Origin: Roseibium alexandrii DFL-11
GTDB taxonomy: Bacteria > Pseudomonadota > Alphaproteobacteria > Rhizobiales > Stappiaceae
Length of the DNA stretch: 64,000 nucleotides
Assembly (NCBI RefSeq): GCF_000158095.2
Contig: NZ_CM011004.1
Coordinates: 4,648-68,647 of the forward strand
Direction of reading: 5' to 3'
The notes beneath the pieces are model-generated. The model did no database searches. It was given only the letters and a program-made list of their open reading frames with translations, and was not told the DNA's origin. Within the stretch, counting starts at the first letter, position 1; each line of letters starts with the position of its first letter. The position numbers and the translations under genes were made by a program. This document shows positions 1 through 8,615 of the stretch, piece by piece.

Positions 1-1227
1 CGCGACAACTTCAAAAACACGGCGTATATCCGACCAGCTGGCCGTTTCAAATGTGTAATCAGACCAGAATTTCCGCAGCCCTTTTGCAAAGCTCTTTTGA
101 CCGATTTCCATTTCCAGCATGTGAAACAGAAAAGCGGCCTTGTTATATCCGATGATCTGCGCGGCCTGGTGCTCTTTGCCGATGAAATCCCGGACGCGCG
201 CATCCCGGCTTTCCGGCAAGGCCGCATAATCGCGGAGCCATCGCAGCCGCATGGTTTTGGCAGCCTCAGAACCTTGGTCCTTCGCCAGCCCATAGTCCGC
301 CATGAAGGTGGTCAGGCCTTCCGACCAGTTGCCGCTTGGATAGTCTACATAGACCCCGTTGCCCCACCAATTGTGCAGGACTTCGTGGGCAAGCGACCGG
401 CCTTTCATGAAGGGCAGGGGCACGATCATCTCGCCGATATAGGTCAGATTGACAAAGGCCAAACCAACCGGTAGCGGCGAGGAAACAATATGAAAGTCTT
501 CATAGGGGTAAGGCCCGATCTCTGCGCTAAAGCGGGTGAGATAGCGCCCGGCAGCGTCCAGATAGTCACCGGAAAACCCCGCGAGGTCCGCTGGGAAGTA
601 GGTCCGCACCCGGATGCCGCCGACGTCCCGCTCACTTATTTCATAGGGGCCTGCAAACAGGGACGGAGCCTCAAAGGCTTTTTCAGACGCAAAGACCGCA
701 GTGTAGCTTTCAGCTGTTTCAGTTTCTTGCAAGATCTTGCCGGGCGAGACGGCCTTGGTCCCCGCCGGCGCCGAGACGCTCAAGCGGTAGGAAAAAGGTG
801 CAGACCCGCTGAAGGGAAACCAGCTGCTGTAACCAGAAAGGAATGTGCCTTCCGCGCCTGAGACCGCCGATCCTGCCCCGTTTCGCCGGCCGCCAGAGGC
901 CAGAGCCGGGATTGTTCCGCGCGCGCTAATGACGACGTCGTGTGGTCCAGCACCGGAGAGTGGAACGATGAAACCTCTTTGCTGCGGGGTGAAAGCGTGC
1001 GCGCGCCCCCCAACGGCGACGTTTTCGATAGTCAGCCAGTCGGCGCGGCGGAGCGCAAGTGGTCCGCCTTCAACCCCAGTGATCGTAACCTCAACGCTCA
1101 AAGCGCCGGTCTCTGGATCAAGATCAGCGGTGATGTCGTAATGCGGCAGGTTCGCCTGGTCTTGTCCTATGACTGTGCCGGTCAGACACAGGAAAACAGC
1201 AAGCGCGATTTGAAGGGCGCGAATCAC
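1..1227 (-). CDS. M1-family metallopeptidase (gluzincin), 3' part missing
   Basis: I translated 409 codons from a GTG at 1227 without meeting a stop; the frame runs off the left edge, so the C-terminus is missing. The first residues form a hydrophobic signal-like segment (IRALQIALAVFLCLTG), suggesting export to the periplasm. The zinc motif HEVLH lies near residue 279, followed by NWWGN and, 17 residues after the second His, WSEG, whose Glu is the likely third zinc ligand. This is the M1 aminopeptidase signature, with a spacer one residue shorter than the usual 18. Upstream lies a beta-rich N-terminal region as in M1 enzymes. The GTG start overlaps the stop of the upstream ChaN-PDZ gene (GTGA, 1224-1227), indicating translational coupling. 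The family is a confident call; the substrate is unknown. Confidence 0.85.
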   Translation of the reverse strand, partial: MIRALQIALAVFLCLTGTVIGQDQANLPHYDITADLDPETGALSVEVTITGVEGGPLALRRADWLTIENVAVGGRAHAFTPQQRGFIVPLSGAGPHDVVISARGTIPALASGGRRNGAGSAVSGAEGTFLSGYSSWFPFSGSAPFSYRLSVSAPAGTKAVSPGKILQETETAESYTAVFASEKAFEAPSLFAGPYEISERDVGGIRVRTYFPADLAGFSGDYLDAAGRYLTRFSAEIGPYPYEDFHIVSSPLPVGLAFVNLTYIGEMIVPLPFMKGRSLAHEVLHNWWGNGVYVDYPSGNWSEGLTTFMADYGLAKDQGSEAAKTMRLRWLRDYAALPESRDARVRDFIGKEHQAAQIIGYNKAAFLFHMLEMEIGQKSFAKGLRKFWSDYTFETASWSDIRRVFEVVA

Positions 1228-2516
1228 TGAACGCTGTCCCGATCGGAGGGAAACTTCGCAATCAGCGTCAGGCGTTCGCCGTTCCGGTCCACATCAAGCG
1301 GCAACCATGTGCCCGGTGCCTGGCGCTGAATGATTTCCACCAGATCAGACGGGGTGGTCAGCTCTGCTCCGGCGGCACTCAAGACGATGTCACCTGCGGT
1401 CAGGTCCGCGGCCTCCGCGATGCTGCCGGTGACCACTTCGCTCAGCAACAGCCCGCCGTCAGGCCCCGGTTGGATGGCCACGCCCAGGCGCGGACGGTTC
1501 GGAACGGGCGCATTTTTTCCCCGGTCCTCGACCAGGAAAACCGCATCAGCGACGTCTGGCTCCAGACCGGCGCAAGCCCGCTCGCGATCGACCGTCACGA
1601 GTGAGGTTACGGCCGAAATCCCAAGATCCTCGAGCTGATGCGGGATGCCAAAGCCGCGCTCCACATGCCCGCGCCCGGCAATCCCGACGACAACGGCGTC
1701 CGGGTTCGCTTCGGCAGACTGCGCCAAGGCCTCGGCCATGGCGCGATCCCAGGTCAGTTGTGCGTCGACAAAGTTCTGAAAGCCATCCGTTTCAAGGACA
1801 TCCTCGACAGTCTGAACGTCTTTAGACGCGTCCCGGCGATGAGCTGTCGCGGCGAGATAAACGGAGGCAAGGCTCTCCGAATATGCCGGAAGCGCCGCTG
1901 CCGGGGTGGTGATCCCCTCGCGTGCATCCTCAGGCACTGCATCCCAACCATTCCGGCCAACGCGGGAGATCAAGCCGCGGTCAACATTCAGCGCGATCAT
2001 CGGAATGCGGTTCTGCCGCGCGAAGTCAAACAGCGGCATATAAAGATCCGCATCATAGGCCCAGACCTCCGCCCACTTTGTCTGGCGCAAAAAGTCGTCT
2101 TCGGACAGCTTCCCGGCAGACCAGTCATCAAGTACCGGCTGCACGCTGCGCGGAAAGGCCTCGAACCCAATAACGAGCTCCGGCGTGAGCGCATAAAGCC
2201 CGGCCAGGGTCTGCAGCTGCCAGAGGTGATCCTCTTTGGAGGTGTGCGTTTCCCCGAGCAACAAGACCTGCGATCGGGCAGCACCCGCCAGCACATCCCG
2301 GTTCGTCAGGCGGTTTTGTGTCTCCGGGTCGATCCACCGGCCCACATCCCGGCAAAGCTCCGATTCAAGCGCTGTGCCGGTTGTTTGCGGCTCAGCATCA
2401 GCGCGCGCACCCGGATTGTCCACCAGACCCATCAGCGCCATGAGGCCAAACCCGGCAACCGCGGCCAAAAACATGGCTTTGTTAGCCCGTTTCATTGGCT
2501 TCTTGAGGCGAACCAT
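1224..2516 (-). CDS. ChaN-family iron-regulated protein with C-terminal PDZ domain
   Basis: The protein is about 430 residues. It has an N-terminal signal or anchor (FLAAVAGFGLMALMGLV), then a ChaN domain with the hallmark VLLLGETHTSKEDHLWQ, IGFEAFPRS and a late GRGHVERG, and a C-terminal PDZ domain (GDIVLSAAGAELTTPSDLV). ChaN proteins are haem- and iron-associated envelope proteins; PDZ domains bind peptide ends. I chose ATG 2516 because GGAGG lies seven bases upstream; ATG 2495 is an alternative, and the open frame further upstream only shadows the next gene. Its stop overlaps the start of the M1 peptidase by four bases, so the two are probably made together, perhaps for envelope iron or peptide handling (inference). 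Confidence 0.82.
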   Translation of the reverse strand: MVRLKKPMKRANKAMFLAAVAGFGLMALMGLVDNPGARADAEPQTTGTALESELCRDVGRWIDPETQNRLTNRDVLAGAARSQVLLLGETHTSKEDHLWQLQTLAGLYALTPELVIGFEAFPRSVQPVLDDWSAGKLSEDDFLRQTKWAEVWAYDADLYMPLFDFARQNRIPMIALNVDRGLISRVGRNGWDAVPEDAREGITTPAAALPAYSESLASVYLAATAHRRDASKDVQTVEDVLETDGFQNFVDAQLTWDRAMAEALAQSAEANPDAVVVGIAGRGHVERGFGIPHQLEDLGISAVTSLVTVDRERACAGLEPDVADAVFLVEDRGKNAPVPNRPRLGVAIQPGPDGGLLLSEVVTGSIAEAADLTAGDIVLSAAGAELTTPSDLVEIIQRQAPGTWLPLDVDRNGERLTLIAKFPSDRDSVQ

Positions 2517-2886
2517 CACCTGTCCTCCGGGGCCGATTTTTGCTTTGACATCTGCACGGAGAAGCCGGCCCTGCTGCCTTTGACATGCAGCGCTGCGAAC
2601 TCGTGCTTGTTCGTACTCTAGAGTGAACCTTACGTTTGTGGCCGAAGTCCGGATCTTAGAGCGTGTCGCGGTTAGTTGAATTGAGGATGCTTCAGGTATC
2701 GCGTATGAGGCAAAGCCGAGTGGCAGCGAAACCTGAATCCGTTTACATGCGACTTGCTCTAGTCTAGCCGGACCGTGCGATCCCGACAGGGCTTCTAATG
2801 AATTCAAGATCTTTTTTTCAGGAACAAAAACGGCGGCCGGAGCCGCCGTTTTCAAACCAATGTGACAGGTCTGGCGCAGAGGGCGC
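2517..2886. other. Intergenic region upstream of chaN-like gene
   Basis: No gene is supported in these 370 bases. The part nearest 2516 should hold the promoter of the ChaN-PDZ/M1 operon. The far end holds the terminator of the M10 protease gene at 2827-2852. Confidence 0.5.
2827..2852 (-). terminator. Rho-independent terminator of the M10 protease gene
   Basis: An 11-bp perfect inverted repeat (AAAACGGCGGC / GCCGCCGTTTT) surrounds a 4-base loop. It lies 35 bases beyond the stop of the M10 protease gene. Read on the minus strand the stem ends in a run of T, as expected for an intrinsic terminator. The A/T flanks are symmetric, so it could also stop transcription from the other side. Confidence 0.85.
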
Positions 2887-4467
2887 TTATGCAAGATCCA
2901 CGTAAAACGCGACGCCTTCATAATTGTAGTGCCCGAGCGTTGCGATGATGTTGTCCCGCTCGGTCTCCGAAACGGTGAAGAAGTGGCTGCCGTTTGACGT
3001 GTTGAAGAACCGGAACAACGCCGTCCCGCCATTGCTGTCATCCGCAGAGGCGTAATAGGCGATGCCTTCATCCTGGAAGTTGCTCAGATTCTGCCGGATA
3101 CTGGCCGCTTCGTCCGCGCTGACCGTATAAAAATGAACGCCGTTCGAGGTGTTGTAGAACCGGAAGACGGCGGTTCCGTTCACGTCGGTGACGTTGGAAT
3201 CAAAAGCGTTGCCCTCATAGGAGAGACCGTCAAGGTTCTCAATCACCGAGTTGCGTTCCGCAAGGCTCGTTGTAAAGAAGTGCGATCCGGTCTCCGTGTT
3301 GTAGAACCGGTAGACCTGATAGGCGCTGCCGTCGGCATCGGCAGGTTCTACGGCGGCTGTCGATACGGAAACCGATTGACCGTTAAAGGTCAGGTTTTCA
3401 ACGTTGGTCAGGGAGTCCTTGCCATCTCTGCTAGGCGTCAGATCGACCACCATGGTCTGTCCCTGCGATCCGGTGAAAACCAGATAACCGGATTGATCGC
3501 CCGTGTAGATGACGGAATCCGTACCGGCGCCGCCATTGATGGCGTTGTTTGCGCTGTTGCCGGTGATGCTGTCATCGCCGCTGCCGCCAATCGCGTTTTC
3601 AATGACAACGCCGTTGGCAATGGTAAAGCCGCCCTCAATCCCTGTCACCCAGGAGACATACCCGCCGGCATTGGCGCCCTCAAGCGTCGCCGCCGTCAGA
3701 TTGATCGTCAAAGACGTTGTCGCACCGGCTCCGCTGATCGTATCGGTGCCGCCGGTGTCCCAGATGGCATCCCACCCAATACCCGTCTGGTTTACGGTCG
3801 GAAGCGCATAAGTGTTGTCGCCGGTTTCCGCTGCTCTAGCGCCATAGAGATATTGAACCGCGGCAATGTCGAAGGTCATCGCCCCACTGCCTGTTCCATA
3901 GTCGAGCGTTGTCCGCGGCTGCCCGGTCCAGCCAACGGCATAGGACATGACCGTCCAGATCTGCTGGTTCAACTCATTGTCGCCGGTGTCCTGATCGGCA
4001 TTCAAGGTGACGCCCGGAAAGGTCGTGCCGCTATGTGGATGATAGAGACCGATGGCGTGACCGATCTCATGCACCATGGTCAGATAGGTATCGCCGCCCG
4101 GCTGGATGTAATCGAACTGACCATTGAGAACGCTGTATTCGATCGTAGGAGGATTGACGCCATCCGCCGGTGCAGTCGTCTGACCGGCATATTGATCGGA
4201 GTTTGTCAGCACCTGCAGGATGTTGGCCTCTTCGCGCACCGTGGTCAGCTCAAACGAGATGTTGGCGACCGCCTGCCATTCGGCAAAGGCGTTGAGCGCG
4301 GCGGTCTTCTCCGCATCCGTCCAGGCGCGGAAACCTGTGTCGTCGAAATAGACTTTCAACGGGCCCGTCAAATCCCATTTCACCGGGTTCGGATTGGCCG
4401 GTTCGGTGATGAGCCCGGCCACATAAGCATTCGTTGGAATGGTGGATACGGTGATGAATTCCTGCAT
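2887..4467 (-). CDS. Serralysin-like M10 metalloprotease with RTX segment and C-terminal DUF5648 triplet
   Basis: The protein is about 526 residues. It has no N-terminal signal peptide. The metzincin zinc motif HEIGHAIGLYHPH (HExxHxxGxxH) is at residues 133-145 and the Met-turn VMSYAVG follows at about 173. A short RTX-like segment (GGSGDDSITGNSANNAINGG) lies around residues 290-320, then three DUF5648 repeats, each built on R-F-Y/F-N-T...G-S/V-H-F-F/Y-T...E, fill roughly the last 150 residues. The chain ends FYVDLA, an acidic residue followed by hydrophobic ones, resembling the extreme C-terminal signal of serralysins exported by type I secretion. Start ATG 4467 follows a GGGGGG ribosome site. 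It is predicted to be a secreted zinc protease; no exporter is nearby. The role of the triplet is unknown. Confidence 0.88.
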   Translation of the reverse strand: MQEFITVSTIPTNAYVAGLITEPANPNPVKWDLTGPLKVYFDDTGFRAWTDAEKTAALNAFAEWQAVANISFELTTVREEANILQVLTNSDQYAGQTTAPADGVNPPTIEYSVLNGQFDYIQPGGDTYLTMVHEIGHAIGLYHPHSGTTFPGVTLNADQDTGDNELNQQIWTVMSYAVGWTGQPRTTLDYGTGSGAMTFDIAAVQYLYGARAAETGDNTYALPTVNQTGIGWDAIWDTGGTDTISGAGATTSLTINLTAATLEGANAGGYVSWVTGIEGGFTIANGVVIENAIGGSGDDSITGNSANNAINGGAGTDSVIYTGDQSGYLVFTGSQGQTMVVDLTPSRDGKDSLTNVENLTFNGQSVSVSTAAVEPADADGSAYQVYRFYNTETGSHFFTTSLAERNSVIENLDGLSYEGNAFDSNVTDVNGTAVFRFYNTSNGVHFYTVSADEAASIRQNLSNFQDEGIAYYASADDSNGGTALFRFFNTSNGSHFFTVSETERDNIIATLGHYNYEGVAFYVDLA

Positions 4468-4677
4468 GGATGCCCCCCAATAAAACAAGCGGCACACAGG
4501 GTCCTGCCGGCGTCTTTCGACCGTACAGGTTTGGCATGCCACATCATCACCCTAATCTGCCGTTAGGGAATTCCATAGATGCCAAAGGTAGCAAACTGGC
4601 TTGTTTTTCATGTTGCTAAGGCGAAACTGAAAGGCCAGACGGGATGGGACACGGTTGGACAACAAAGGGCAGATAAA

Positions 4678-5100
4678 ATGAAGCCAGCTCAGTTTTTCGG
4701 CCCTGCCTTGACCGCAGCTTTTCTCCTGTCCGCCGGATCCGCCACCATGGCGATGAGCGGGTTCGGGACTTCGGACACCACGGCCGCGTGTCCGCCGCAC
4801 CGGGTCACGATTGAGAACCGGTCGTCCGGCCCGATCGAAATCCGACAGATTATGTGGCTCAATTCCGATGAAACCGACTGGATCTCGCAAGACGTCCGAC
4901 CTGAGAGCGTTGCACCCGGTGGCGACTGGTCCGGTGACATTTCTCTCACCGGCCTGTCGGGCGGTAAAACCTTTGTAAAAGCCCAGTACCAGATCCAGGG
5001 TAAAGCAGATACTGGGACGTCGGAACTATCCTCCGAACGGGCCATTCCCTCCTGCCGGACCACCCAGGCGAGCGTCCTGCGCGTGGTCGACAAGCGGTAG
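4678..5100 (+). CDS. Small secreted protein of unknown function
   Basis: The protein is about 140 residues with a clear signal peptide (MKPAQFFGPALTAAFLLSAG, likely cleavage after about residue 26). The mature part begins with a cysteine-containing stretch (ACPPHRVTIENRSSGP) and has a second cysteine near the end (IPSCRTTQ), so a single disulfide is possible. The pattern VTIENRSSGPIEIRQIMW suggests a beta-sandwich-like domain, but I do not recognise a family. Start ATG 4678 is preceded by AAGGG nine bases upstream. It is transcribed divergently from the M10 protease, with about 210 bases between the starts. Confidence 0.65.
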   Translation: MKPAQFFGPALTAAFLLSAGSATMAMSGFGTSDTTAACPPHRVTIENRSSGPIEIRQIMWLNSDETDWISQDVRPESVAPGGDWSGDISLTGLSGGKTFVKAQYQIQGKADTGTSELSSERAIPSCRTTQASVLRVVDKR

Positions 5101-5428
5101 GTCCTCCGGTGGGTCCCTCTGGCGCTTTCGGCAAGACGTGCTCCGGTAATACATATCGCGCCGCTTCCACTGACACGCAATGGCGGAATATCAAGGAACG
5201 GCATGGATTACCTCCCCGATCATGCCGGGGACAGGCTCTTCGAGCCGGGTAATGACGAAGTGTATGGTTGACCCGCCCCACGCAAGCAAAATCCCTCGCG
5301 CGGCATGCACCGAGGGGTCCTAAATACGAACTGTACAACATCCACCGGCGTCATGACCGGACTTGATCCACTGCTGTCCGGTTCAGCCGCACGGGCCGTA
5401 ATTGGCAAGGCATTGCACTTTACACACG

Positions 5429-5477
5429 TCTCCCCCCTTGAGGGGTAGACGTCTCTGTCAGGAGACAGAGGGGGGTA
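5429..5477 (-). repeat. Palindromic repeat element, copy A (inverted)
   Basis: The segment reads CTCCCCCCTTGAGGGG...TCTCTGTCAGGAGACAGAGGGGGG. It contains its own short hairpin (CTGTC/GACAG type) between a G-run and a C-run. It is the reverse-complement counterpart of copy B some 45 bases downstream. Together the two form a long imperfect inverted repeat. Confidence 0.65.
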
Positions 5478-5521
5478 AAAGCCCATCAAATTTTAGAGTC
5501 AGTATTGTTTGGCGGAAACCG

Positions 5522-5571
5522 TCACCCCCCTCTGTCCGCCGTCGCGGACATCTCCCCCGCAAGGAGGGAGA
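5522..5571 (+). repeat. Palindromic repeat element, copy B
   Basis: The segment starts CACCCCCCTCTGTC and continues through GCGGACATCTCCCCCGCAAG to GGAGGGAGA. The 'CCCCCCTCTGTC...GGACATCTCCCC...GGGGGAGA' layout is a familiar intergenic repeat of Rhizobiales-type genomes (from memory; not checked). It lies in the opposite orientation to copy A. Confidence 0.65.
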
Positions 5572-5727
5572 CGGGAACGAGCGGCAGACTTCGTTCCATA
5601 TCCCGGGGGCCGTTAGTTCGGGAATCTATTTTGGACACAATGAGATACAGAAGAGCCCGGACCCTTTCACCAGACAGCAATGGGTCGAGCCCCAAGACAA
5701 CTGCTTCGGATCACTGTTCCCAAAACA

Positions 5728-5755
5728 AAAACCCCTCCGCGAGGGAGGGGTTCTT
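5728..5755 (-). terminator. Rho-independent terminator of the DUF6447 gene
   Basis: AACCCCTCC and GGAGGGGTT (5730-5738 and 5744-5752) form a 9-bp stem with a GCGAG loop. Reading the minus strand the stem is followed by TTTTTGTTTT. It is the likely stop for transcripts coming from the small gene at 5881-6084. Confidence 0.8.
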
Positions 5756-5880
5756 TCATGCCTTTAGGCCGACAAGTGCATTTCGTCAAAAAAACTGAAA
5801 CACCTCTCGCTGCCTGAAATCGCTGATTTCAACGCAATAGGTGATGCTTCTTTTCAAAGTCATTCACGAAACACCCTACA

Positions 5881-6084
5881 TCAGTCTTTCGGCAGGGCCG
5901 CGGCGAGGGCCTGGGCGTAGGCGTTGCGCGCGGTCTGGTAAATCGCGATCTGCTGCTGCAGCTCACCAATCTTACGGTCCACAACCGTCATGGACGACAG
6001 CTGGTTCAGCGCGTCCTGGGAGAGGTCGGACACGGCATATTCCCGGCCGTCAATGGTGACTTTTCCGTTCGGTTGTTCGGTCAT
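5881..6084 (-). CDS. Small DUF6447-family protein
   Basis: The 67-residue protein reads KVTIDGREYAVSDLSQDALN, then a helical segment (VVDRKIGELQQQIAIYQTAR NAYAQAL). This matches the small DUF6447 family: a short beta pair followed by a coiled-coil-like helix with the ending TARNAYxxAL. Start ATG 6084 is chosen because AAGGA lies six bases upstream; a longer frame to 6168 lacks the family match. Function is not known. In my recollection the family often sits near glycosyltransferases and large surface proteins, and here it is next to the S-layer-like RTX gene, from which it is separated by a terminator. Confidence 0.72.
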   Translation of the reverse strand: MTEQPNGKVTIDGREYAVSDLSQDALNQLSSMTVVDRKIGELQQQIAIYQTARNAYAQALAAALPKD

Positions 6085-6315
6085 CTTGGATCCTTCAAAC
6101 TGATTCACTTTTGCAATCCGGTCATGCCGGAAAACCCTGTGATTGTTCGCATTGCATATCGGGTTCAATGGGAAAGATCAATTTCAAAGACCTGTGCTTT
6201 CAAGGGGCGCGGGTTTCGCTGGTGGACACAGAGACTGAGCTTGCTTTGACCTTCACAGATAGAACTGGGATTAACAAAACGGTTATCCATTCCGGGATGA
6301 AAGCTGTCACAGCAT

Positions 6316-6346
6316 AAAAAAGAGGGGCCCGCATCGCGGACCCCTC
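6316..6346 (-). terminator. Rho-independent terminator of the S-layer-like gene
   Basis: An 11-bp stem (6322-6332 with 6336-6346) has a 3-base loop. The single non-Watson-Crick position (28/40) is C-A on the plus strand but G-U in a minus-strand RNA, and the stem is followed on that strand by six T. This fixes the direction as minus and assigns it to the gene ending at 6383. Confidence 0.9.
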
Positions 6347-6382
6347 CCAATTTTTGAGATTGCCCGTTGGGCAATATCAAGC

Positions 6383-8065
6383 TTAGGCGATGATGTCGCC
6401 GAATGCGATCGCACCAACACCTGTCAGCTGAACTGCGAAGTCTGCAGTTCCGTCCAGGTCAGAATCGACGAAGACGAAGGTGTTCGCACCAACCTGAGTG
6501 TCGAAGTACTGGACGGTACCATTCATCGCTGTGTTTGCGTTTGTCAGGCCGTCAGTCAAGCTGCTGGAAGCGCCACCGTTCAGGAAGTTGGTTGCAGAAC
6601 CAGCGGTCAGGTTGAAGTCCAGCTTATCCGTGGTCGTGGTGAAGGCCACGATCTGGTCAACTGTAGCAGCTGTCAGGCCGGAGTCACCGCTGTCGATGAT
6701 GAAGGTATCAGTACCTGCACCCGCGGTCATGACGTCGAGGCCAGTACCACCAGTGATCGTGCTGCCGCCAGCACCTGCACCGAGAGTATCGTTGCCAGCA
6801 CCGCCGGAGATGGTGGTCGCGCCAGCTGCAGTTGCAGTGAACGTGTCAGCGCCCGTACCACCGGTGAATGTGGTTACAGATGTCGGAACACCGGCAAATG
6901 TCAGGCCACCTGTGGACGCAGACGCATCAATTGTGGTCATAACCGGGCCAACAGCATCAACAAGCGTGATTGTGCCGGTTGTTGAAAGACCGAGGTTCAG
7001 AGTGGCAAGTGCAGTTGTTGCGGTACCCGTACCACCTGCAGTGTCGAGGTCGATGGTGAGAGCACCAGCGCCTGCAACAGAACCGGAAACAGTCGCAGAC
7101 GTTACGCTGCCAGCTGTGGTTTCATTGATTTCAAGAGTACCACCGGTCGCAACGTTCACCAGAGCAACGTTAACACCCACTGAAGATGTGCTTGCTGCAG
7201 CAACAACACTACCTGCACCAGAAGCGAGGGCGGTGGCGTTGAAGCCAGCCGTTACGCCAGAAGCAACAGTCGCATCAACAGAAGCTGTGCCACCGATCTG
7301 CCACAGCTGGGTAACACCAGCAAAGTTTGCAGAGTTCACAGTAGCTGCAAGGAAGCCGTCGCCGCCTGTGTCAGAAGTCAGGTTGACGATTTCAATGTTG
7401 GAGAGAACGCCTGCAGCAACAGAAGCACCAGCAGAAGTCGCAACGATGTTGGCAGTGTCAGTGCCGCCAGCGCCATCAGCCGTGTCACCAGTGTTGACGG
7501 TTGCCTGCGGTGTTGCACCAAGGCCGGCTGCATCTGCTGTACCGGAGAAAGTGTCGTCGCCGTCAGTACCGGTCAGAGTTTCACCGACAGTCGTGGTGAA
7601 GTTCTGGGTAGTGCCAGTGCTTGTGTTCGGTGTGTTGACAGTCGGAGCGCCGGAGCGGCCTTCGAACTGACCGAAAACTACGAAGTGCTGGTACAGAGCT
7701 TCGTTGGACGTGATGCCAGCAGCAGCAAGATCCGGGTTTGCAGCAGCGTAAGTTGCCGGAACGAAGTTGCCGCTTGCAATGTTCGGGAAGTTAACGAACG
7801 GTACGCGATCTTCGAGAGAACCGAACTGCAGGAAGTGCGTGAACGGGTTGATGCCAGCAGCTGCAACATCCGGGTAGGTGTTGAGGTAGTAGCTGGTGTC
7901 GAAAGAAGCGGACGGGTCAGAACCTTCAAAACGACCGAATGTGTCGTAATGGTTCTCAGCGAACTGTGCCCAAGTCAGGCCAGTGGAGCCAGCAGTCGCG
8001 ATGAACGCGTTATACACGTCAGGGCGCGAATTCTGGTAGAATGTTGCGTCAAATGACAGAGACAT
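6383..8065 (-). CDS. S-layer-like RTX protein, type I secretion substrate
   Basis: The protein is 560 residues, very rich in Ala, Gly, Thr and Asp, without cysteine or a signal peptide. The first ~135 residues hold three copies of a repeat of the form Y-x-N-x-P-D-V/L...HF..FG..E-G/D-R (for example YYLNTYPDVAAAG and YAAANPDLAAAG). The middle is Thr/Ala/Val-rich beta sequence. RTX-type nonapeptides follow around residues 395-450 (SGGAGNDTLGAGAGG). The end carries a serralysin-type calcium/secretion module (VFVDSDLDGTADFAVQL, ending FGDIIA). This is the architecture of Caulobacter RsaA-like S-layer and related proteins. AGGAG sits eight bases before the ATG. Its dedicated terminator and long leader suggest strong, regulated expression. 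Self-assembly as a surface layer is inference. Confidence 0.82.
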   Translation of the reverse strand: MSLSFDATFYQNSRPDVYNAFIATAGSTGLTWAQFAENHYDTFGRFEGSDPSASFDTSYYLNTYPDVAAAGINPFTHFLQFGSLEDRVPFVNFPNIASGNFVPATYAAANPDLAAAGITSNEALYQHFVVFGQFEGRSGAPTVNTPNTSTGTTQNFTTTVGETLTGTDGDDTFSGTADAAGLGATPQATVNTGDTADGAGGTDTANIVATSAGASVAAGVLSNIEIVNLTSDTGGDGFLAATVNSANFAGVTQLWQIGGTASVDATVASGVTAGFNATALASGAGSVVAAASTSSVGVNVALVNVATGGTLEINETTAGSVTSATVSGSVAGAGALTIDLDTAGGTGTATTALATLNLGLSTTGTITLVDAVGPVMTTIDASASTGGLTFAGVPTSVTTFTGGTGADTFTATAAGATTISGGAGNDTLGAGAGGSTITGGTGLDVMTAGAGTDTFIIDSGDSGLTAATVDQIVAFTTTTDKLDFNLTAGSATNFLNGGASSSLTDGLTNANTAMNGTVQYFDTQVGANTFVFVDSDLDGTADFAVQLTGVGAIAFGDIIA

Positions 8066-8615
8066 TTTGTGTTCTCCTAAGATCTTAATACTTGTGACGT
8101 CACGTCTTGGTGCGCCAGGTGATCAACCCCGACCACCGCATCTCACTGTTCAGTCAAATCGGACTGTTCAGCGATTGCTGTACAGCTATCACTGTACCGG
8201 ATGTGTGACAAGCATTTTTTTTGGGAAAAGTCAATTTTTTTGGGAGAAATTCGGTAGTATTTCAAAGCACTTACCGAATTCATCACGCCTGTTGCAGAAT
8301 TACCGCAAAGGCACATTGGACCGGACCTGAGAGAAGTCCAATTCACACACAAAGCATGTTAGAATTTCTAGCCACGCTCAAGGACACCTGATGTTCGGAA
8401 TTCATGAGCGGATTGCTTGAGAAATTAACATTTTTCTTTGTAAGGTGAAAGTTTTTTAATCATTCTGGTTGGCAGAGTGATGTCAGGTCCGAATTAGAGT
8501 GTTAATTCCGGCAGATTGTTCAAGGCCACCATCGTTATTTTTGCCATGTGTAGCTGCAGCGTTTTCGATTCGCAACCCGCCAAAGCGGGTTTTTGATCCG
8601 AATCGCTTGCAGCCC
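8066..8615. promoter_or_regulatory. Long leader/promoter region of the S-layer-like gene
   Basis: No coding frame is convincing in these 550 bases. The part just upstream of 8065 holds four TGTWCA-type sites (8145-8199). Beyond about 8200 the sequence is AT-rich with several T and A runs (8211-8250, 8430-8460), consistent with promoter DNA and an untranslated leader for a highly expressed gene. Confidence 0.6.
8145..8199. promoter_or_regulatory. Candidate operator array of four CTGTWCAG-type sites
   Basis: ACTGTTCAG occurs at 8145 and 8163, GCTGTACAGC (a perfect palindrome) at 8177 and ACTGTACCG at 8191. The TGTWC cores start at 8147, 8165, 8179 and 8193, so the last three are spaced exactly 14 bp apart. 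The array lies 80-135 bp upstream of the S-layer-like start codon. The same TGTACA core, again as a 14-bp-spaced pair, lies upstream of the XRE gene. The XRE protein as binder is inference. Confidence 0.55.

Larger units (their letters stand above)
5101..5727. repeat. Intergenic cluster of GC-rich palindromic repeats
   Basis: No gene is supported. The region is packed with hairpins: one at 5214-5230 (CCCCGATCATGCCGGGG), one at 5234-5245 (GGCTC TT CGAGCC), a CCCTCG...CGAGGG pair around 5293-5317, and a TCATGACCGGACTTGATCC stretch near 5350. These match the look of the short interspersed palindromes that fill intergenic regions of many Rhizobiales-type alphaproteobacteria. Two copies of a ~48-bp element in opposite orientation follow at 5429-5477 and 5522-5571. 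Confidence 0.6.

Noticed and set aside
2517..3071. A much longer N-terminus for the ChaN-PDZ protein.
   Set aside because: The extra residues are an out-of-frame reading of the M10 protease gene; GGAGG before ATG 2516 marks the real start.
3133..4566. A long open frame on the plus strand opposite the M10 protease gene.
   Set aside because: Its translation has no recognisable family and mirrors the GC-rich wobble positions of the real gene. Similar antisense frames occur opposite the ligase gene (41013-42185), the S-layer-like gene (6498-7670) and the giant fusion (51589-52893).
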